Source of the DNA: Chromatiales bacterium
GTDB lineage: Bacteria; Pseudomonadota; Gammaproteobacteria; Chromatiales; Chromatiaceae
NCBI GenBank assembly: GCA_028284585.1
Contig: JANQRK010000062.1
Coordinates: forward strand, 1 to 56,474
Direction of reading: 5' to 3'
DNA length: 56,474 nt
Part shown: one piece after another, positions 28,968 through 37,992 of the stretch
Layout of the letters: every line of letters starts with the position of its first letter
Position numbering within the stretch: the stretch's first letter is position 1
Program-made: the position numbers and the translations under genes
The notes under the pieces: generated by a model
What the model was told of the DNA's origin: nothing
What the model saw: the letters and a program-made list of their open reading frames with translations, nothing else
Databases searched by the model: none

Positions 28968-29912
28968 ATGATTGTTGTAACAGGTGGGGCCGGTCTGATT
29001 GGTAGTAATATCGTTCGTGCCCTCAACCGGGCTGGCCATACAGATATTATCATTGTAGATGATCTAAGCGATGGCCATAAATTTGTTAACTTTTCTGATT
29101 GTGATATCGCTGACTATATCGACTACCAAGACTTTCTGCAGCAGATCGTCGAAAAACAGCATAATGATATAGCTGCGCTTTTTCATCAGGGTGCCTGTTC
29201 GGAAACTACCGAATGGGATGGCCGTTACATGATGAAAAATAACTATGAATACTCCAAGGTGTTGTTGCGCCACTGCCTGGACAATAATGTGCAGTTCATC
29301 TACGCTTCATCTGCTGCTACCTATGGTGCGAGCGCAAGATTTGTCGAGCATCCCAATTGCGAACAGCCGCTCAATGTTTATGGCTATTCCAAACTGCTTT
29401 TTGATCGGTATGTGCGGCGCCATGCGCTAAACGAAAATGCCCAAGTGGTTGGCTTGCGGTATTTCAACGTCTATGGCCCAGGTGAACAACATAAGGGCAG
29501 GATGGCCAGTGTGGCCTTCCATTTTAATAATCAAATCAAAGACACTGGCGCCATCAAACTGTTTGAAGGCAGTGGCGGTTACGGGCCTGGTGAACAACGG
29601 CGTGACTTCGTTTATGTTGGTGATATCGCGTCCCTGAACCTCTGGTTATTGGATAACCCGCAGGTTCGTGGCATTTTTAATGCCGGTACCGGGAAATCGC
29701 AAACCTTTAAGGAAGTAGGGCAGGCGGTAATCGACTACCATGGCAAGGGCGAAATTGAATTTATTCCTTTCCCTGAAGGGTTAAAGGGCGCCTACCAAAG
29801 TTTTACCGAAGCCGATATGAGCGCCATCAGAAAGGCGGGTTACGATAAGTCTTTCAAAACTGTGCAGGAAGGTGTCGCGGAGTATTTACAAATACTAAAC
29901 AGTGCTTCATAG
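28968..29912 (+). CDS. hldD: ADP-L-glycero-D-manno-heptose 6-epimerase
   Basis: A 314-residue short-chain dehydrogenase-type epimerase making the final ADP-heptose donor used by WaaC and WaaF. The N-terminal nucleotide-binding motif is [16 protein letters not shown] (GxxGxxG). The catalytic region contains YASSAATYG and the Tyr-x-x-x-Lys pair in YGYSKLLFD, and [13 protein letters not shown] is highly typical of HldD. Length equals the E. coli enzyme (310). The DNA is visibly more AT-rich than hldE or waaG (for example 29041-29100 is about one third GC), suggesting a separate origin from flanking genes. Confidence 0.96.
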   Translation: MIVVTGGAGLIGSNIVRALNRAGHTDIIIVDDLSDGHKFVNFSDCDIADYIDYQDFLQQIVEKQHNDIAALFHQGACSETTEWDGRYMMKNNYEYSKVLLRHCLDNNVQFIYASSAATYGASARFVEHPNCEQPLNVYGYSKLLFDRYVRRHALNENAQVVGLRYFNVYGPGEQHKGRMASVAFHFNNQIKDTGAIKLFEGSGGYGPGEQRRDFVYVGDIASLNLWLLDNPQVRGIFNAGTGKSQTFKEVGQAVIDYHGKGEIEFIPFPEGLKGAYQSFTEADMSAIRKAGYDKSFKTVQEGVAEYLQILNSAS

Positions 29913-29926
29913 ATACTGCACTGGCA

Positions 29927-31045
29927 ATGCGCCTTGCTTTCATTATCTATCAGTACTTCCCATTCGGTGGCGTGCAACGCAACTTACGCGCGATCGCAGA
30001 GGCCTGCATCGGCCGTGGACATGAGGTCCAGGTGTACACGGGTCATTGGGACGGCGATGCCCCAGAAAGCCTTGGTGTGACGCTGTTGCCCGAGCGTGGT
30101 CTTATGCACTATACGCGACAGCAACACTTGATTCGGATGGCGCATGCGGCCATTGCACGAGACCGGATCGATGCCGTCGTTGGCTTCAACAAAATGCCTG
30201 GGCTCGACATCTACTATGCTGGCGATTCCTGTTTTGCGGCCAAGGCCTACGAAGCGCGACCGGCAATCTACCGTTGGGCAAAGCGCAACCGTCTCGCGCT
30301 GCAAAACGAAGCAGCAGTGTTCGCCGCCGGAAATCGCACGCATGTGCTGCTGGTCTCAAAAAGTGAACAGTCCACGTACCAACGTTATTACCAAACCGAG
30401 CCCACGCGTTTCCATGACCTGCCACCGGGGATCTCCAGGCAGTGTGTGATAGCTGATGATCATGCCGATGTGCGCTTGCGAACGCGGTCAGGTCTCGGAC
30501 TGGTGGATGAGCAGCTTTGCCTGCTCGCAGTGGGATCGGGTTTCCGCACCAAGGGCTTAGACAGGACGTTTGACTTGTTGGTACGCATAGCAGACCGATT
30601 CGATGCCCAACTCTATGTCGTCGGCGCAGACAAACAGCGCCCGTTTGAGCGGATGGCCGAACGACTTCAGGTTTCCAATCGGGTGCATTTTTTGGGTGGA
30701 CGCAATGACGTCCCTGAACTGCTGCAGGGCGCGGATGTGTTGCTGCACCCGGCCTATTTCGAAAACACCGGGAACGTGCTGTTGGAAGCGATGGTCGCGG
30801 GGCTCCCGGTGATTACCACCGATGTTTGTGGTTACGCCAGCTATGTGTCTGACGGTCAGATGGGCCGTGTCCTGCCGTCGCCATTCGACCCTGCAGGCTA
30901 TGCCGACGCGCTGACCGAGGTGCTATCGGTACAACGTACGGAGTGGCAGCGGCGTGGTCGACGGTTCGCTGCCGGGGCGGATATCTATGATCGGCCCCGC
31001 AGAGCCTGTGAAATTATCGAGTCGGTCTGTGGCACGGCAAGCTGA
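29927..31045 (+). CDS. waaG: LPS core glycosyltransferase, WaaG type
   Basis: A 372-residue GT-4 enzyme. It opens with MRLAFIIYQYFPFGGVQRNL and has the WaaG-type segments GFNKMPGLDIYYAGDSCF, LLVSKSEQ and HPAYFENTGNVLLEAMVAGLP, the E-x7-E donor site. In E. coli WaaG adds the first outer-core glucose to heptose II; in Pseudomonas the homologue adds galactosamine, so the sugar here is uncertain. It starts 14 bp after hldD and is followed closely by waaP; these genes appear co-transcribed. Confidence 0.92.
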   Translation: MRLAFIIYQYFPFGGVQRNLRAIAEACIGRGHEVQVYTGHWDGDAPESLGVTLLPERGLMHYTRQQHLIRMAHAAIARDRIDAVVGFNKMPGLDIYYAGDSCFAAKAYEARPAIYRWAKRNRLALQNEAAVFAAGNRTHVLLVSKSEQSTYQRYYQTEPTRFHDLPPGISRQCVIADDHADVRLRTRSGLGLVDEQLCLLAVGSGFRTKGLDRTFDLLVRIADRFDAQLYVVGADKQRPFERMAERLQVSNRVHFLGGRNDVPELLQGADVLLHPAYFENTGNVLLEAMVAGLPVITTDVCGYASYVSDGQMGRVLPSPFDPAGYADALTEVLSVQRTEWQRRGRRFAAGADIYDRPRRACEIIESVCGTAS

Positions 31046-31055
31046 GATCGTTCTC

Positions 31056-31853
31056 ATGCCGCCCTTTGATACCCTTTGGCCGGATAGCGAGGCCTTTGAC
31101 CGCATTCAGGGAATAACCGGCGAAATCGTCAAAGCCAAGGACAATCGACGTGTCGTTCGATTCGAGGTGAACGGGGAAGTTTTTTTTCTCAAGCATCATC
31201 GAGGTGTGGGTTACCGCGAGATCCTAAAGAACCTGTTACGGTTCAAACGTCCCGTACTCGGAGCCCGGGGCGAATGGACTGCCATTCAACGCCTTGATGA
31301 ACTGGGACTCCGCACCACGACACTGGTAGCTTATGGCGAGCGTGGGTTTAACCCGGCCAATCGGGAATCTTTTACGATTACACGGGAGCTGCGCGACACT
31401 ATTACCCTCGAGAAGCTATGCCAAACCTGGCCGGACAGTCCCCCCGCCTACGTATTTCGCAAGACGCTGATTGAGCGGGTTGCACAGTTGGCGCGCGCAT
31501 TCCATACCCAGGGTATGAACCACCGCGACTTCTATCTCTGTCACATCCTGTTGGACGTCGGGGCAGGCTTGGATCAAACCAAGCCCTGTACTGGAATGCT
31601 GTATTTGGTCGATCTGCATCGCATGCAGATACGTGCGCGACTCCCTCAACGTTGGCGGGTCAAGGATATTGGCTCGCTGTATTTCTCCACGCTCGATATC
31701 GGTTTAAACGAACGAGACCTTATCCGTTTCGCGCGGGGTTATTTCGCGCAACCAGTCGATGTCTCAATCCGGGACAATCGATCGTTCTGGCGAGCGGTAG
31801 CGGCTCGCTGCAAGTGGTTGGCCCACCGGCAGGCCCGCAACCTCGCGACTTGA
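31056..31853 (+). CDS. waaP: LPS core heptose I kinase
   Basis: About 265 residues of the WaaP/RfaP kinase family, which phosphorylates heptose I and is essential in Pseudomonas. Family landmarks: FEVNGEVFFLKHHRG with the ATP-binding lysine, NLLRFKRPVLGARGEW, the catalytic loop GMNHRDFYLCHILL (HRD) and LVDLHRMQIRARLPQRWR in the metal-binding position. The start is uncertain: ATG 31056 begins MPPFDTLWPD, which lines up with the E. coli N-terminus shortly before TLW. GTG 31029 and ATG 30987 are in frame but overlap waaG. The next gene starts 9 bp downstream. Confidence 0.92.
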   Translation: MPPFDTLWPDSEAFDRIQGITGEIVKAKDNRRVVRFEVNGEVFFLKHHRGVGYREILKNLLRFKRPVLGARGEWTAIQRLDELGLRTTTLVAYGERGFNPANRESFTITRELRDTITLEKLCQTWPDSPPAYVFRKTLIERVAQLARAFHTQGMNHRDFYLCHILLDVGAGLDQTKPCTGMLYLVDLHRMQIRARLPQRWRVKDIGSLYFSTLDIGLNERDLIRFARGYFAQPVDVSIRDNRSFWRAVAARCKWLAHRQARNLAT

Positions 31854-31861
31854 GGCAATCC

Positions 31862-33292
31862 GTGAAGGCATTGAGCCAAACCGAACTATTGCAGCGGTTG
31901 CAGAACTGGCAGCCCACATGGCCGACGCCATTTGTCACGCGCGTTCATACTGCCGCTACCGATCGTCCACTCGTTGTCGAGAAGGTGCTGCGCCAGTTCC
32001 CTGGCAGACGGATCGTCGCTAAAGGGCAGATCCACAATAGACCCGTGTTGTTGAAGATTGGACCGAAAGAGAGCCGCGGATCGGGTCAGGACTTCGCGCA
32101 CGAGGCTGAAATGTCGCGGGCCATCGCCGCTGCCGGTGTCGACACCCCCGCGCTGGTGGACTTGCTGACTGACCCGGCTGACGAGATCGAAGTCTTGATA
32201 TACGACTTTATTCCCGCAGCCGACACTCTATTGGAGCTGGGAAGTCAAACGTCGGCCTTCGATCGATTCAAACGAGGGGTCGAGCAGGCCATACGGCAAC
32301 TCTCACGGCTGCATGCTAGCGGCTTCATCCATGAAGACCCCCACCTAGGCAATTTTCTGTACGCCGAAGATCAGCTGTTCATGATCGATTGTGCCGACAT
32401 TGCGTGCTGTAGCGATACACTCGCACAGCAACGAAATCTCGTTCTGCTGTTGGCACAGTTGCCGCCTCAGTCGGCCGACGAGATTCGAGCATGGATCCAA
32501 TGCTATGAGGACAACCACGGGATACTATCCGATGCCTTTCTGCAATCGCTGCCATCGGCTGTCAATCGTCAGTGGTGGCGGCGGACCCATAAATACCTAC
32601 GAAAAATTCAACGCAACTGTTCTGAAATTGTTGTCAAACAGAATTTTTGGCAACGGACCGTTTACAAACGCCACCTCGACAGCATGGGACTCGGCGGTCG
32701 TCTCATCGACCCAGAGTCGATGTTCGAGCATATTGAATGGCTCAAGAAAGGCAATTCCGCTTCCGTGGGCAAGGTTTCGATGGGCGGGAAAAGCTGGGTG
32801 ATCAAACGCTATAACATCAAGAGTTTATGGCATTGGGTGCGGCGATGCTTTCGAAAAAGCCGTGCCTGGCATTCCTGGCACAACGCGCATTTACTAAAGC
32901 GATTGCAGGTGGCTACCCCCGCACCGATCGGCTACGTCGAGAAACGCTGCGGGCCCTTACGGAGGCAGGCCTATTATATTTGTGAGTTCGTCGATGCCGA
33001 GGAGCTATCCGACACTGTCGCCAAACGCGTAATCAACGAAACCGAGAAGTGTCAACTTTCTGATCTGTTCGCGACCTTATCGTCAGCATGCCTCTATCAC
33101 AGCGACTTCAAGGCCCGTAACATCTTATCTGACGGAGAACAGTTGTACTTGATCGATCTGGATGCGATGTCGCAATGGCAGAACTCACCGAAAAAAGCCG
33201 CTCGCCTGCATGCCAAGGACCTCGAGCGGTTTCTCGACAATCGATGCTTTGACGCCAATCTACGCCAGGAATTGACGCAGTTGCTTCGATAG
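31862..33292 (+). CDS. Tandem LPS-kinase-like protein (two fused kinase domains)
   Basis: A 476-residue protein starting at GTG 31862, preceded by TTGAGG at 7-base spacing. Two LPS/InaA-type kinase domains lie in tandem. The first (about 1-245) has the loop GFIHEDPHLGNFLY (HxDxxxxN form) and FMIDCAD. The second (about 285-476) has the ATP-site lysine in SWVIKRYN, the loop LYHSDFKARNILS and YLIDLDA. Both appear to keep the catalytic Asp, Asn and metal-binding Asp. In Pseudomonas the corresponding position after waaP holds separate kinase genes (PA5008-PA5006 region), so this may be a fusion of two of them. Likely substrate: heptose of the inner core. Confidence 0.85.
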   Translation: MKALSQTELLQRLQNWQPTWPTPFVTRVHTAATDRPLVVEKVLRQFPGRRIVAKGQIHNRPVLLKIGPKESRGSGQDFAHEAEMSRAIAAAGVDTPALVDLLTDPADEIEVLIYDFIPAADTLLELGSQTSAFDRFKRGVEQAIRQLSRLHASGFIHEDPHLGNFLYAEDQLFMIDCADIACCSDTLAQQRNLVLLLAQLPPQSADEIRAWIQCYEDNHGILSDAFLQSLPSAVNRQWWRRTHKYLRKIQRNCSEIVVKQNFWQRTVYKRHLDSMGLGGRLIDPESMFEHIEWLKKGNSASVGKVSMGGKSWVIKRYNIKSLWHWVRRCFRKSRAWHSWHNAHLLKRLQVATPAPIGYVEKRCGPLRRQAYYICEFVDAEELSDTVAKRVINETEKCQLSDLFATLSSACLYHSDFKARNILSDGEQLYLIDLDAMSQWQNSPKKAARLHAKDLERFLDNRCFDANLRQELTQLLR

Positions 33293-33398
33293 CGTCTCGA
33301 AGAATCGAGGTGGCGGGGCGGAAAGCAGTCGTGCTGCCATTTTTGATCAGATCGATGCGAGGTCCATCCAGGCCGATACTTGCCACGATAGATGGCTA

Positions 33399-34925
33399 TT
33401 AACCATCGGCGCCTACGACACGGTCATTTCTCAAAATGACCGCCTGATCGTTGCGCGTGTTGCTGAACGACTGCACCACCATCAACTCTGGGTAGTCTTC
33501 CTGGAGCCGTTTGAGCATTGCGCCATTGTCGCGCTTGATCACTACGGCAAGATAATCGAACTCCAGTTTCTGGGCATGCTGATCCCTGGAGCGGAATTCA
33601 AGAATCTTCTCCCAATCGACAGGACGCTGCGCATACCAGGCAATCTGGCTGGAGTTGGTGTAAAGAACACTGTCATCCGGTGTACTGTGGCGCAGCCATT
33701 CAGAGGCATCGAGAATGTAGTCCTTGGAAGTTCCAAAAGAAAAAAAGCTGTCGACAAACAGGTAAAGACCCAGCAGGGCTGGGCCGACGATTCGTGACGC
33801 ACCGCTACGCAACCAGCCCGGTGCCACCAGTCGATCAAGCAGGAAGGGCATCCACAGTGCTAACAATATCACCGGAAACACAAAATGCCGGTCTTGTATG
33901 GTCTGCCGATCGATCAGAACCAAGTAGGGTGCGATCAGATATATTGTCGTGATCCAGATCACGGGCAGCACACGATGGCACGGATATGGCTTCTTTCTCG
34001 CTGTGAACCAAAGTGCGAGCAGGCCGAGAATCAGCAACCAGCCGGCCGCATCGACGAGGTGCGCGAGATTCACATACAGGAGTGCAACGAGCAACGCCGG
34101 CTGCGCATGTTCCACGGAATATTGCGACAATGTATTTTGTGCAAAGTCATCGGACAGGCGACCGAAACGACTGGTTATTTCCCCAAAATGTCCGCCGATC
34201 GTGCGGACTGGTTCGCCGATGACCTGCAAGGTCACGTCCATGCCGAACATCGCCCATGCGACCGCCATTAACAGCGCCAGCGACGCCAGCACGACCAGAG
34301 TCGCCTTGGCCAATCTCGCCCGATATTCCTGTCCCCGGAAACCTTCCGGAACCAGGCATAGCGGTAAACTGAGCAGAAGTACGGCTTCCGGGCGGAACAG
34401 GCTAGCCAATACGGCAAGGCACAACCAGGCCACCAAAGCCCGAAGTTGCCAGGTCCGATAAAACCGCTGAAAAGCGGCAAGACTGACAAGCCCAAGGGCC
34501 CAGAAACCGGCGTCCCGTACGACGTAGTGCCGATAGTCGTTGAGTTGCGGCAACAACAGCACCAGTATCACGCCGATCCAGAGGATTCGGTTGCTGCCGC
34601 CGACTTCCCATAACAAAAATATGAAGCCACACGCCGCAACTGCGTGACATATCGCGTTGATCACATAGGCGGCGTGGAGTAGCGGTATATCAACCACCAC
34701 GTGAACCCAGGCGATCAGCACCGAGTAGAAGGGCCGCGAATAGAGCGCAACGGCGGCATCGTATCCACCGTCGATGTACGCGCTGGCGGTCCGCAAGTAA
34801 AGAATGCCATCGGTGTTGATCAGTGGATCGGCGTAAATGGCAAGCCCGGTGGCCAGCAAGCCCCCTAAAACCGCCAACAGGTAAATCGCACCTCCAGGTA
34901 GCCGATGCAAGTTTGCCGCCTTCAT
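33399..34925 (-). CDS. Polytopic membrane protein, probable GT-C glycosyltransferase
   Basis: A 508-residue protein with about ten to twelve hydrophobic helices and a soluble C-terminal portion of about 110 residues. The first periplasmic loop holds YADPLINTDGILYLRTA, where the Asp fits the acidic catalytic position of GT-C (ArnT/PMT-like) enzymes that use polyprenyl-phosphate sugars; ALYSRPFYSVLIAWVHV follows. The C-terminus contains SQIAWYAQRPVDW, seen in PMT-like proteins. It is encoded opposite to the surrounding LPS genes and divergent from the carbamoyltransferase. It may decorate the core or lipid A with a sugar. Substrate unknown. Confidence 0.75.
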   Translation of the reverse strand: MKAANLHRLPGGAIYLLAVLGGLLATGLAIYADPLINTDGILYLRTASAYIDGGYDAAVALYSRPFYSVLIAWVHVVVDIPLLHAAYVINAICHAVAACGFIFLLWEVGGSNRILWIGVILVLLLPQLNDYRHYVVRDAGFWALGLVSLAAFQRFYRTWQLRALVAWLCLAVLASLFRPEAVLLLSLPLCLVPEGFRGQEYRARLAKATLVVLASLALLMAVAWAMFGMDVTLQVIGEPVRTIGGHFGEITSRFGRLSDDFAQNTLSQYSVEHAQPALLVALLYVNLAHLVDAAGWLLILGLLALWFTARKKPYPCHRVLPVIWITTIYLIAPYLVLIDRQTIQDRHFVFPVILLALWMPFLLDRLVAPGWLRSGASRIVGPALLGLYLFVDSFFSFGTSKDYILDASEWLRHSTPDDSVLYTNSSQIAWYAQRPVDWEKILEFRSRDQHAQKLEFDYLAVVIKRDNGAMLKRLQEDYPELMVVQSFSNTRNDQAVILRNDRVVGADG

Positions 34926-35130
34926 GGTGCTATTTAACCTCAGGGCGTGAAGCCCGGGTACGGGTGGGAATGCAGATTTTCAAGGGGCGGGAAAAACCGA
35001 ATTATAGTGTCGTTGTCGGGGAGCAGCCAGTGACACTGTTCTTAGACCCTTGGTAAGGCACCAAGAGCGCTCGCCTCAGTTTGCCCTGACTGGCAGAATT
35101 GCCGTTCAACTATTTAGACTCGGCTCGCGC

Positions 35131-36861
35131 ATGAACATACTGGGCATTTCCGGTGCCGTTAGCCACGACCCCTCCACGGCCCTGTTTATCGATGGTGAAC
35201 TGGTCGCTGCCGCGGAGGAAGAACGTTTCATTCGCGACAAGCATGCCAAGGGGAAGTATCCCTATGAGGCGACGCGGTTCTGCTTGGAACACGCTGGAAT
35301 AAGACCGGCCGATATCGATGTCGTCGCCTTTCCGTACGCCGCTATCCCACTCAGCAGCCGGGCGCGATGGCACTATGCGGCTCGGCACTGGTATGCCCCG
35401 GATCGGGCGCTCGATGCACTTTTCAGCGGCAACCGGCGTTTTCACCGTAACCTGCGAAAAACACGCAAGCTCGTCGAGGATCTGGGAATTGGTAATGGCA
35501 ATGCGCGCATTGTTCCAGTCGAGCATCATCTGGCGCACGCGTCGAGCGCCTACCATCTGAGCGGCTTCAAGGAGAAAACCGCGATCCTCGGTATCGACGG
35601 CAAGGGTGAGTACGCGACGACCTTTTTCGGCTACGGGGAGAATGGCCGAATTCACAAAGTGAAGGAATTCTACGATCCGGATTCGCTGGGCGGCATGTAC
35701 GGCGCCATGACCGAATATCTCGGCTTTGAAATGCTGGACGGCGAATTCAAAGTCATGGGGATGGCGCCCTATGGGGATCCCAAACGCTTTGATTTTTCGC
35801 GGCTGATCGAGTTCGATGAAACGTCTTTCCGGGTCAATAATCGCTTGATCAACGTCGTTGGACTGCGGCGCTACAAAGATGCTGCCGGCAAGGGCTACTA
35901 CTTTAGCCCGAAGCTCGTTGACTGGTTGGGCCCGAAGCGGGAGGGCGACGAAATTGACGATCCCTACATCGACTACGCCGCGGCAATTCAACAACTGCTC
36001 GAGGACGTTGCGCTTGGCCTAATTGACCACTATTTGGGCGACATCCTAAGGGAAACCGGGAAGATTTGTTACGCCGGGGGCGTTGCCCTAAATGTCAAGC
36101 TCAACCAGCGCATCATCGCCCGACCGGATACCAAGGAGTTGTTCGTTCAACCGGCGGCATCGGATGCCGGCACTGCGCTGGGAGCAGCCTCCTATGTTGC
36201 TAACGATCTCGGCGAGACCGTGCAACCCATGCGGCATGCCTATCTCGGCCCGTGCTATAGCACCGAACAGTGCATCGAGGCCTGCCAACAACATGAGCGG
36301 CAACCGCAGTGGCAACACATCGACGATGTTACGGGCTGCGCGGCGAAAATACTTGCGGACGGCAACCCATTGGCCTGGTTCCAGGGCCGCATGGAATTCG
36401 GCCCTCGGGCGTTGGGCAATCGTTCCATTCTCGGGGCACCAAACGTCAAAGGCATCGCCGAACGAATTAACGAGCAAATCAAATACCGCGAGCGCTGGCG
36501 TCCATTCTGTCCGAGCATGCTTGACCGGGTCGCACCTGAATTACTACTGACCGACCATCCTGCGCCCTATATGACCTTCACGTTCGATGTCGCGCACGAT
36601 TGGAAACAACGTGTTCCCGAGGTTGTGCACGAAGACGGTACGGCACGCGCGCATGTCGTCACGCGAGATGCAAATCCCCGCTACTATGCTCTGATCGAAG
36701 CCCTGGAGAAACTCACCGGCAATGGTGTAATTCTGAATACCTCGCTAAATCGGCGCGGCGAACCCATGGTGTGTTCGCCAACCGATGCATTAAACATGTT
36801 TTTTGGTTCGGAACTACAGTATCTGATGATGGAAGACATTCTGGTGCGCAAGCAGGCCTGA
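35131..36861 (+). CDS. Carbamoyltransferase, NodU/CmcH family (LPS core decoration)
   Basis: A 576-residue enzyme beginning at ATG 35131 (MNILGISGAVSHDPSTAL); in-frame upstream sequence to 35050 is not conserved. The N-terminal Kae1-like domain carries the metal-binding histidines (VEHHLAHASSAYHLSGF) and IDGKGEYAT. The C-terminal YrdC-like part has WFQGRMEFGPRALGNRSIL, the hallmark of O-carbamoyltransferases. Members transfer carbamoyl phosphate to sugar hydroxyls (Nod factor, tobramycin). In P. aeruginosa a gene at this locus carbamoylates heptose II of the inner core, which is the most likely role here. The GT4 gene follows by 21 bp. Confidence 0.9.
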   Translation: MNILGISGAVSHDPSTALFIDGELVAAAEEERFIRDKHAKGKYPYEATRFCLEHAGIRPADIDVVAFPYAAIPLSSRARWHYAARHWYAPDRALDALFSGNRRFHRNLRKTRKLVEDLGIGNGNARIVPVEHHLAHASSAYHLSGFKEKTAILGIDGKGEYATTFFGYGENGRIHKVKEFYDPDSLGGMYGAMTEYLGFEMLDGEFKVMGMAPYGDPKRFDFSRLIEFDETSFRVNNRLINVVGLRRYKDAAGKGYYFSPKLVDWLGPKREGDEIDDPYIDYAAAIQQLLEDVALGLIDHYLGDILRETGKICYAGGVALNVKLNQRIIARPDTKELFVQPAASDAGTALGAASYVANDLGETVQPMRHAYLGPCYSTEQCIEACQQHERQPQWQHIDDVTGCAAKILADGNPLAWFQGRMEFGPRALGNRSILGAPNVKGIAERINEQIKYRERWRPFCPSMLDRVAPELLLTDHPAPYMTFTFDVAHDWKQRVPEVVHEDGTARAHVVTRDANPRYYALIEALEKLTGNGVILNTSLNRRGEPMVCSPTDALNMFFGSELQYLMMEDILVRKQA

Positions 36862-36882
36862 ACCAATCGGCAGTCCGCAGTC

Positions 36883-37869
36883 GTGAGTCTCCCCAAAGCA
36901 CGCAGCATCCTGTTTATCACCAAGGGTGAACACGCAGCGTCTACTCGTTACCGGGTGACGCAGTTCCTGGATGCCTGGAATAGCGCGGGCTGGCGAGTCG
37001 AGCTTGCTGTACACGACCGTTCAATGCGTTGTTGGACAGATATCCTGACACGCGCCCGGCGGGTCGACGTCGTCGTTATCCTGCGCCGAACGTTCAGCAT
37101 GCCAATGCTGCGGCTGTTACGCGCCGCAGCGCGGCATCTGGTCTTCGATTTTGATGATGCCATCTTCGTTAGCAGTTCCGGTACGGACAGTCGCAGTAAG
37201 CTGTCGCGGTTTGGCCGCACCCTAGGGGCATGCGACCAGGTGTGGGCGGGAAACGCCTATCTGGCGAAACACGCCCGGCGTTACAACCGGCGAGTGCATA
37301 TCATCCCCACAGCGGTGGACGGCGAAAGATACCAAGTCTCACCTCCGAAACCGGACACCAACTTCGATCTGGTGTGGATCGGCAGCAGCTCGACCCGCAA
37401 ACACCTGCTAACGATATTGCCGGCCTTGGAGCAAGCGGCCCAACATATCGTCCAGTTACGCCTTAAGATCGTCGCGGATTTCAGCATCGAGTCTGCCGTG
37501 TTGAACGTGCAGCCCATCCGTTGGTCGGCCGATAGTGAAGCAGTGGCGCTGGCGTCGTCACATGCCGGCATCGCTCCGTTGCCGGATAATCCGTTCACCC
37601 GCGGCAAATGCGGACTGAAGATCTTGCAGTACATGGCTGCGGGATTGCCGGTCATCGCCTCGCCGGTCGGGGTGAATGCCGACTTGGTGCGGCAGAATGT
37701 GACTGGATACACTGCGAGCAACGATAGCGAATGGCTCAACGCAATTCAGCAACTCGCCGCGGACCAGGATTTGTGCCGACGACAGGGGGACACGGGCCGG
37801 CAGATTTTTCTGCAACAGTTCACTCCAGAAACGGTATTTCAACAGCTTCAGCAAACACTGGTTGAATGA
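36883..37869 (+). CDS. Glycosyltransferase, GT4-like
   Basis: A 328-residue protein starting at GTG 36883. It has two Rossmann halves: ILFITKGEHAASTRYRVTQFL at the N-terminus, DLVWIGSSSTRKHLLTILPAL opening the donor-binding half, and GIAPLPDNPFTRGKCGLKILQYMAAGLPVIASPVG as the family's E-x7-E-like donor site. An acidic VFDFDDAIFV segment precedes it. It sits directly after the carbamoyltransferase as in the pseudomonad core locus, where a GT (wapH) occupies the same place. Sugar specificity cannot be inferred. Confidence 0.85.
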   Translation: MSLPKARSILFITKGEHAASTRYRVTQFLDAWNSAGWRVELAVHDRSMRCWTDILTRARRVDVVVILRRTFSMPMLRLLRAAARHLVFDFDDAIFVSSSGTDSRSKLSRFGRTLGACDQVWAGNAYLAKHARRYNRRVHIIPTAVDGERYQVSPPKPDTNFDLVWIGSSSTRKHLLTILPALEQAAQHIVQLRLKIVADFSIESAVLNVQPIRWSADSEAVALASSHAGIAPLPDNPFTRGKCGLKILQYMAAGLPVIASPVGVNADLVRQNVTGYTASNDSEWLNAIQQLAADQDLCRRQGDTGRQIFLQQFTPETVFQQLQQTLVE

Positions 37870-37992
37870 GGTGTCTGGATAGGATTAACCGCCACGACGG
37901 TTCGAATACTTACCCTACGTCGATAACTTGATCGGGTGATTCATCCCATGTCATGCCAGTTATCGCCGGAAATTCATTGAAAGCAGGTATTT

